From Rhizophagus clarus (lineage: Eukaryota > Glomeromycota > Glomeromycetes > Glomerales > Glomeraceae), in contig BLAL01000300.1 in assembly GCA_015698045.1 (NCBI GenBank), forward strand, positions 374,501 through 438,500: a stretch of 64,000 nt of DNA, read 5' to 3'. Within the stretch, counting starts at the first letter, position 1. Each line of letters begins with the position of its first letter. The position numbers and the translations under genes are program-made. Below the pieces are notes generated by a model that worked only from the letters and a program-made list of their open reading frames with translations, had not been told where the DNA came from and ran no database searches. Positions 57,658 to 64,000 of this stretch are shown piece after piece.

Positions 57658-59745
57658 TTATGCAAGATCAAAAACATCGGCAACTTCATCATCTTCTCCC
57701 AAAGAAGATAAAGCAGAAGTACCAGTAAGCATTTCAAACATTTTGGTTATAGTTGAAGAAATAGATTGAAAGAATGATTTCATTTCATTTTGTTGAGTCA
57801 GAAGAGTTTGAATTTGAGCGTCTGATTGGCGAAGGTTTTGAGTGTTTTGAATAAGTTCAGCTTCTTGATCAGAGTCATCAGCGCTCTTAACGCGTTTCTT
57901 GGCTTGGTCAGGTGAGGAAGCTGAAGAGGACTGTGTGAGGGATTTTTTCTTCATGGTACCCTCCAGTTTGTAACCTTTTTCAATGTGTAAAGCTTTCTGG
58001 GCGGTAATGATTGTGGCGATTTGTTTATTAGTACTTTCAAGAGTTGAACTGATATTCATGATCTTTGTCTCTAGTTGACGTAAACTATTAAGGATTGTTT
58101 CTTTGAATTGGAGAATGGCAGGGTCTTGGTCAAAACAAGGTTCATCCTCATCCATTTCCTCGTGGTGTTGAGTATTATGATCAAGTCTCTGCTGTTGAGT
58201 GGAGCGAGAAGGTCTTGCGGATTTATTAGCACCTTTAGATTTAGCAGCATCAGCATACGATTTCTTTAAATTCTTCCAATTATCAGCGCCACTAACAAAC
58301 TTTTTGCCAGGGGTTTTATTGATATTTTTATTATTACAAGTAGCAGCCATGTGGGAGGGATTACTACAGATGTTACATATACAATCTGATTCTTGGCTCC
58401 AGTATAATTGGCGAGAATCCATATTGCCTTTTCTGAAATTGATCAAAAACTGTAACGCAGCCTGTCAATCTTCATCATAAGAAAAGTGAATATAAGCGTA
58501 TCGATATTTAGAATATCTTCCTCTGATCATAGCAGCAGGAATAAAGCAGGATTTAGCTTTACATTTGAGTAAAACAGGTTCAAGATCATAGCCACTAGTG
58601 TTGTAGGCTAGTCCAGATAGTTTGAGAGGAAACTGCTTACGTAAAGTGTGATCATCTTGGTTGAGAGACAGAGGAAGAACTCTAACCGTGTCTTTTCCTA
58701 CGTGATATCTCCAGTTAGTCTCAAAATAGGTAAGAGCTTCTTGAGATTTGTATGTAATATAGGCAATCTGGTAAAAACCAGCGCATTTAGTATAGAGTCT
58801 CTCGATTTCTCCTAAGATTTCGAAGCTTGCTCTAATTTCAGCAGCTTTTTGGTATACAGGGATATCAATCACCTGAATTGTATGATGGTTAGTATTTTCT
58901 TTTTGTTGATCAGAAGTCATGACTTGCTTTTCTGGTTTAAGCGGAGAAATATTTAGGGTAGCATTTTTAATGTCATCCGAGTTTTCGTCTTTAAGTTGCA
59001 GGATAATTTCCATTTTAAGAAATTTGTTGTAAGAATCCTTGTCATTGAAAGTGACTTTTGCCTGTTTTTGGAGACGCGTAATACCCAAGTTGATGTTGTA
59101 CTTGACATTATATTTAGCAAGAGCCTCCTTAATGGTATTGAGTTTTGAAAGCTTAAAACCAGTAATATTATTGAGTGCCACAAGGGCAATATAGTCTAAC
59201 AGTTTTTCAATAGTGATCGACTGTTGATCAGAATTTTCATTGTTGTCAAAAGGCGGATCAACATCCATGGCAGAATTGACAATTTCCTGATCTGGCATTT
59301 GGTCATTCTGTCATTGATCATTTTGATCAGTAACTTTAGGAGTAACTGCAGGAGCTGCAGGAGTGGGAATACGATTAGTTCCATCAAGGTTGTTTACTAT
59401 ATTTTGTTGAGAAGGCGTATGAGCACGTAATAAGTGCGAGCGAGAATTCTTGGACTTAGTTTTTCCCTTAGAAGAATAGGTCTTAGGCGGGTGGTTGGGA
59501 GTGTCTGCAAAAAGGTCTCTAGCAACATCCCTTTCAGATTGCAAGTTGCTCTGCTTAATACGCTCTTTATCAGCTGCAAGGTCAGCCTGTAAAGCGTTGT
59601 TGGTAACTGTATCTTTAGACCACAGTGGAGGGTCAGCAGTGTTAGAGGTGAAAGTAAAATCAAAGATGGTAGCAGGTTGCGCACCTTTTGAACTGCTTTG
59701 CAAAGTACGAGTACTGGTGTTGTTATTTCTGTTGTTGTTAGACAT
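57658..59745 (-). pseudogene. LINE copy 1 ORF1 (RNA-binding, zinc-knuckle), inactivated
   Basis: About 695 codons in one frame interrupted by two TGA codons, at 59311-59313 and 58465-58467. The N-terminus is Ser/Thr/Asn-rich. The middle has two RRM-like folds ('TIQVIDIPVYQKAAEIRASF', 'YRYAYIHFSYDED'). A CCHC knuckle follows, 'CNICSNPSHMAATC'. The C-terminus is a helical, Gln-rich segment. The protein would coat the LINE RNA. The stop at 57658 is followed by only three codons before the ORF2 ATG in the same frame. Both internal stops could come from one G-to-A change each. Confidence 0.82.
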
Positions 59746-59851
59746 CTTAAACTAGAAAACACGTATAAAGGTTAGGTCTCTCGAGAATTACTGCAGATTT
59801 TCAACAATTTTTGACGGTAACAAGAGAGAGTTTTTTTTTTTGAAACCTGTC

Positions 59852-62800
59852 GGATGTGGTAAATTAATTTTTATTTTTATTTTTATTTTTATTGAACAGA
59901 TATTAGAAGCGAACACATAAATTATAAACACATCAAAATTGATACATGAAAATAAAAAATGAAACTAACTAATAGAAGCGAACTAAATCTACTTCGACGG
60001 TGGAGTAATTATATAACGAACTATCTAAAAATAACCAACTACTTCTAGAAACATTCAATAATTAACCCACTACCTCTTTTACAGCCAGTTAAAAACCAGG
60101 TAAACCGAAGCCCGCTCTGCAGAAAAGAAAGTAATAAAACCATATATAAAATTCTATATAAAGTATACTAACTAACTACTAGCGCTACGAAGTAAGATTA
60201 CTGTAAAATTCAATAATATTTTTACCAAAATATATATTATTACGAATACTATCTAGAGCATCAAATTTATATTCTAATTCTCTATCACTATTCAAAATAT
60301 TATTAAACGGTCGAAAATTTTTTAAAGTTAATTTTTTCTTTTTTGTAATACCCAATGAACGTTCGAATTCTTTTATAAAAGAACAACGACGTATCCAAAT
60401 TTCTTTAAATGTTTGTTCATAAATGTACTGCCTGATCTCAATAATGACTAACATTAATTGTTTACGAGGAATCCACAAGTTGAGAATTTGAGTCAACTCC
60501 AATGGTATAAAGCCTTTGATGAGATCCACAAAAGTAAAATTATCAAGATCTGTACTAATTGTCCATATATTAAGCGTCAATAAGGCAGAATAATCTGTAA
60601 TGTCTGGATTATATTCAAATAACAATGATAATAAAAGATCAATTGTATTATTTTTAATTTTTAAAAGAAGAGATCGATGTTCATCACATGTCCACACGTG
60701 ATCAAACGTTTCATCTTCCAATCCACAACTAGGACATTTCCATCCATCGTATAATTCTAGGAATGATTTCTTCATTTGTTCAATTGTAGGAATCTCTTCT
60801 ATAAGGAGATGAACTTTATGAGCTTTAACTTTAGAAGAAGACATTGAAGTTTCATGATTAGCAATATCGCAATTGAGGCATTCAAAGGTAGAAGTCCAAT
60901 CAACTTCTAATTTTCGATATTTAGTATTCCTATGTAGGTTGATAAATTTTTCCAGGCCTTTAATATGACTAACCGTCTTGATAAATTTTCGTAAATGAGT
61001 TTCAATGATGATATTATTCCATAACGGAAGTACTTTAATGTCAGGAGCAGTATCTATAAAGTTAATAAATCTATCTTGGTCAATATGAGCAGATTTTGCT
61101 AATCTATCCACGTAACTATTGCCGTCGCAATCAGTGTGTGCAGCTACTTTAAACATTTCTACATGTAAGTTCTGTTGACGAATAATTCTAATCAAAATTG
61201 ACCATAGATAACTATTATTAAGTTTGAAATAATCTCGCGATGTAAGGGAGAAATTATTACATTTAAATCCCTCGAACATAGTAATCACATTTAAGGAGTC
61301 AATGTTGATTCTCACTTTACTTCTATAAGGGACTACCATAAGAGCTAAAATTACTGCTAAGAGTTCGCCTCGATATGCTGAAGGCCATTTATCAATCGTA
61401 GTATAAAATTCCACTTGAGGAATACCAAAGGATCTATCAAGGTGAGCAAACGCGCAGCTAATGTTGCATTGTTCAGTGCCTAATTCAATAAGAGATCCAT
61501 CAGTGAAAAATTCAAAAATACAACAATTTGGATTATCAAATATAGCGAGTTTTCGTTGAATTATAAGTAATTCATTCCTAGAAAGTCCTGATTCTAACAG
61601 TTCTAGAATAATATTGTTTTGTCTGATCACGTGATTTCTCGTTAACGTACTTTGAGAAAGAACATATTTTTTCTTAGCCTGATCAAAAAGATTAAAAATA
61701 TTGAAATTAATCATTTTTCTACGTTTAACATCTTCTTTAGTAAATTTAGCAGCCGATAAAAGCGGTACTATATGCTTTGGATTAACAATAAAAGCACAAA
61801 CACCCATGCTTGAACGATTTACAGTATTAGCAGCACAAAGTGTATCATCACAAATGGTAACATAGGTAGATGTTGAGGTTGATTGAGACATATCAGCGTG
61901 ATAATGTCGAAGAAGAATATTATCTTCATCAATAAGGCGTTGAACTTTTCCAAATAAAATTGAATTATGTTGAGGGCTATAAACAACAGATAATGATCTA
62001 TCTAGTTTTTCAATATTATAAGATCTTGTTTCTTCAATATTATCAAAAAATGTAGTAAATATGTTATAAATATTCGGTTTAAGGTTGGTACCGTCCACCG
62101 TAATAAGTTTTTGAATGTCCATGTACCATCTTTCTTCTTTGTTACCATGGCCAGGAATAGATTGAAAGTAATATTTATTACATATATCAGTCCAATTAAG
62201 TAAGCGACGCTTGTCTCCTGAAATAATTTGTTCTACAAACATAATTTGGCGTGAGCGTAAAATTGTGCTGTGTTTGGATAAGAAGTCAAAAGTAGCAATA
62301 GTTGCAAAATCAGTTTTTCCTCCTGCTATGGTAGGAAATCTGCCTTTGTCCACGACAAGAAATGTAAAATCATTCTGTCTCATCAAGTTAATCATATTGA
62401 GTAAATAATTATTCTTCATACGTCTAGGGATTTTATCAAAAGGAATACCCTCTATCAGCGGTCGAGAACACCAGAGTAGTTGTTGTAGCAGTTTCAAGCG
62501 AATTTCAGTGATTCTTCCTAAGATTCCAATGTCATTTAATTGAATGCAAAAATTAGTAATTTTTGCTTGAAGTTGATTCTCGTAAGGATTACGATGACCA
62601 TATATATAAGAATTATCTAGTATCGCATTAGGGGCAGTACGAGCAAATTTGAGCTTGTTTTTAAACATTCGACGAAAGGGAACAAATAAACGATGAATTA
62701 AATCTGGCGATAGGACGAAAACTTGTGACCAGTATTCAACACGAGGTATAATAATTCTATTAAAGATATATAGGATATGTTTATCAGTAATTTTCTTTTT

Positions 62801-64000
62801 CCACATAAGGTTCGTTAGGTGGTCAATTTCCGCTTTAACTTTAGAGATTAGAAATTGTTCATCATTTTCAATATTAAAATAAACTCCCAGGATACGAGTA
62901 GGTTCATGAGGGTGTTTGGCCTTGATACTAATAGATTCCCTTCCAAATTGAAGATTGATCTTATTATTATAATTGTGAGAATAGCGACGCTTGTATATCT
63001 TAGTTCTCATCATAAGTTCAGATTTCTCTTTGTTTATCTGGATGTCATTTAATCTATAAAAGGAATCAGCGATGGAGAGCATAGATTCCAGCTTATCTTT
63101 CTTATCAGTAATCCACTGCGTGTCATCCATAAATGCCAAGGCCGGGACATGTTGTTCTATCACAGCTGAATTCAACTGTGGTATTTGCTGTATATTATTA
63201 CATGATACAGTGTATCCCAATTTTTGTTGGTTAATTTCAGCAAGTAAAGGATCGTAATAAATACACCATAGAACAGGTGAAATAACTTCTCCTTGGTCTA
63301 TGCCAGTAAGAACATCATAAGCAGTCGTCTTGCCATAGGCAGTTATAACTTGGTTCGTTCTATCTTTAAACAAATCTAAAATTAAATGAGTGAATTGCTG
63401 AGGTAGTTTGATTCTATCCATCGCTTTCTTTAGTTGGAAGGTATTGACACGATCATAGGCCTTACCCATATCCTGTGATAAGATCCAAAGTTCATTATTG
63501 TTATCAATAGCGTCCTGAATGATTTCATTAACGATCCTTATGGGTTCAAAGGTAGATTGTTTAGGTAAACCAGCGAATTGGTTTGTCTGTAAAATATTAT
63601 ATTGTTTCAACGTTGAAGTTAGGCGACGATTGAGTAACGTAATAAGCGCTTTACGAGCAGTCTCAAGTAGTGTGATCGGTCGAGAGTTTGATAATTCACA
63701 ATTAAAGGGTTTAGGCTTGGCGATAGGAAAAACAGTCGCTTCTTTCCATTGTTTTGGTAAATAACCAAGTTGTATAATCTTACATATCAAGTAATATAAA
63801 ATATCATGAGCCGTAGGACTAAGGTGTTGTAACATTTCATTGGATATTCCTGAGGGGCCTGTAGCTTTGCCTTTAGGAAGGTTTCTAATAACATCCAGCC
63901 ATTCATCACGTGATGGAAGATCCATGAGTTTTGAGTAAATATTCTCATTAATATGGCGTAAGGGTTGATATTGATCTTTCCAACGCCCTTGGAGTGGCTT
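59852..64000 (-). mobile_element. LINE copy 2, apparently intact, 5' end beyond the window
   Basis: Same family and orientation as copy 1. The 3' terminus (AATTTACCACATCC, (AAAAAT)n at 59867-59891) lies directly at the 5' end of copy 1. The 3' UTR (59892-60184) is nearly identical to that of copy 1. The visible part of ORF2 is uninterrupted. The element continues past position 64000. Confidence 0.88.
60185..64000 (-). CDS. LINE copy 2 ORF2: reverse transcriptase-RNase H polyprotein (5' partial)
   Basis: Open for 1,271 codons from the window edge to the TAG at 60185-60187; the apparent Met at 63925 is internal because the frame stays open upstream. The reverse transcriptase domain includes 'KGKATGPSGISNEMLQHL', 'LSQDMGKAYDRVN', 'GIDQGEVISPVLW' and the catalytic 'FMDDTQWI'. 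The RNase H domain carries Asp in 'FTDGSL', Glu in 'YRGELLAV' and Asp in 'NIDSLN', so its catalytic triad is present. A Cys/His knuckle 'CPSCGLEDETFDHVWTC' and a basic C-terminus follow. The endonuclease domain should lie beyond the window. It makes cDNA at a nicked target site. No visible defect, so this copy may still be mobile. Confidence 0.9.
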   Translation of the reverse strand, partial: KPLQGRWKDQYQPLRHINENIYSKLMDLPSRDEWLDVIRNLPKGKATGPSGISNEMLQHLSPTAHDILYYLICKIIQLGYLPKQWKEATVFPIAKPKPFNCELSNSRPITLLETARKALITLLNRRLTSTLKQYNILQTNQFAGLPKQSTFEPIRIVNEIIQDAIDNNNELWILSQDMGKAYDRVNTFQLKKAMDRIKLPQQFTHLILDLFKDRTNQVITAYGKTTAYDVLTGIDQGEVISPVLWCIYYDPLLAEINQQKLGYTVSCNNIQQIPQLNSAVIEQHVPALAFMDDTQWITDKKDKLESMLSIADSFYRLNDIQINKEKSELMMRTKIYKRRYSHNYNNKINLQFGRESISIKAKHPHEPTRILGVYFNIENDEQFLISKVKAEIDHLTNLMWKKKITDKHILYIFNRIIIPRVEYWSQVFVLSPDLIHRLFVPFRRMFKNKLKFARTAPNAILDNSYIYGHRNPYENQLQAKITNFCIQLNDIGILGRITEIRLKLLQQLLWCSRPLIEGIPFDKIPRRMKNNYLLNMINLMRQNDFTFLVVDKGRFPTIAGGKTDFATIATFDFLSKHSTILRSRQIMFVEQIISGDKRRLLNWTDICNKYYFQSIPGHGNKEERWYMDIQKLITVDGTNLKPNIYNIFTTFFDNIEETRSYNIEKLDRSLSVVYSPQHNSILFGKVQRLIDEDNILLRHYHADMSQSTSTSTYVTICDDTLCAANTVNRSSMGVCAFIVNPKHIVPLLSAAKFTKEDVKRRKMINFNIFNLFDQAKKKYVLSQSTLTRNHVIRQNNIILELLESGLSRNELLIIQRKLAIFDNPNCCIFEFFTDGSLIELGTEQCNISCAFAHLDRSFGIPQVEFYTTIDKWPSAYRGELLAVILALMVVPYRSKVRINIDSLNVITMFEGFKCNNFSLTSRDYFKLNNSYLWSILIRIIRQQNLHVEMFKVAAHTDCDGNSYVDRLAKSAHIDQDRFINFIDTAPDIKVLPLWNNIIIETHLRKFIKTVSHIKGLEKFINLHRNTKYRKLEVDWTSTFECLNCDIANHETSMSSSKVKAHKVHLLIEEIPTIEQMKKSFLELYDGWKCPSCGLEDETFDHVWTCDEHRSLLLKIKNNTIDLLLSLLFEYNPDITDYSALLTLNIWTISTDLDNFTFVDLIKGFIPLELTQILNLWIPRKQLMLVIIEIRQYIYEQTFKEIWIRRCSFIKEFERSLGITKKKKLTLKNFRPFNNILNSDRELEYKFDALDSIRNNIYFGKNIIEFYSNLTS

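Larger units (their letters stand above)
51411..59851 (-). mobile_element. Full-length but inactivated non-LTR retrotransposon (LINE copy 1)
   Basis: About 8.4 kb in minus orientation, including a 433-bp MITE. Layout: short 5' region (59746-59851), ORF1 (57658-59745), ORF2 with endonuclease, reverse transcriptase, RNase H and a C-terminal zinc knuckle (51745-57648), then a ~290-bp 3' UTR ending in (AAAAAT)n and AATTTACCACATCC. The 3' end lies against the truncated relative, and the 5' end abuts the 3' end of copy 2, giving a head-to-tail series. Both ORFs are broken by nonsense codons. Domain order (APE-type endonuclease, RT, RNase H) places it among APE-type LINEs with RNase H such as the I/Tad1 group; the clade is inference. 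Confidence 0.85.

Noticed and set aside
58465-59313. TGA codons in LINE ORF1 as possible recoding (selenocysteine or readthrough)
   Set aside because: ORF2 of the same copy has further TGA and TAG stops, and where comparison is possible they are simple transitions from TGG or CGA. Mutation explains all of them.

Overview
The window looks like nuclear DNA of an arbuscular mycorrhizal fungus of the Rhizophagus type (Glomeromycotina). The evidence is very AT-rich DNA, compact genes with many 60-90 bp introns, a Sel1-repeat protein, Crinkler-like loci, and a dense load of LINEs and short inverted-repeat transposons. The species assignment is inference from gene content and style, not from a database match.

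Region 1 (0.9-27.4 kb) is gene-rich housekeeping DNA. In order it holds ORC2 (-), a Ubp8/USP22-type deubiquitinase (+), a Sec14-like CRAL-TRIO protein (-), a 638-aa Sel1-repeat protein (-), exocyst Sec10 (+, 18 exons), queuine tRNA-ribosyltransferase (+), an AAGAB/p34-like adaptin-binding protein (-), a mitochondrial-type PPR protein (+), a centromeric histone H3 of CENP-A type (-), ribosomal protein eL38 (-), an intron-containing tRNA-Ile(AAU) (-) and the GPI-anchor glycosyltransferase PIG-A/GPI3 (+). Almost all needed splicing by eye; the spliced lengths are multiples of three and match the families. Two introns use GC-AG ends.

Region 2 (27.4-44.9 kb) is repeat-rich. It has a 2.6 kb AT desert, a 2.0 kb inverted-repeat element filled with purine-rich tandem repeats, a Mutator-like MITE with a 10-bp target duplication, and a decayed Crinkler-type NTPase/nuclease locus interrupted by a hAT MITE. 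A second hAT MITE follows, then a decayed kinase-like locus, and a decayed zinc-finger/transposase-like gene carrying a foldback element built from 11-bp units.

Region 3 (44.9-47.4 kb) is an island of two real genes on the minus strand: a small coiled-coil protein I cannot name and an HP1-type chromo/chromo-shadow protein.

Region 4 (47.4-64 kb) is gene-poor and then filled by minus-strand LINEs arranged head to tail: a truncated relative at about 50.7-51.4 kb, a full-length but dead copy at 51.4-59.85 kb, and an apparently intact copy running off the right edge. The dead copy contains a third hAT MITE, and the intact copy supplies the exact empty site. The two copies differ mainly by G:C to A:T changes, many at CpG, as expected for decay of methylated transposons.

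The cellular genes do not form a single pathway. ORC2, CENP-A and HP1 are all chromosome-maintenance factors, but their presence in one window may be coincidence. No wholly new system is convincingly shown. The strongest unusual signals are the three hAT MITEs, which share ends but carry different subterminal repeat words, and the 11-bp-unit foldback element.
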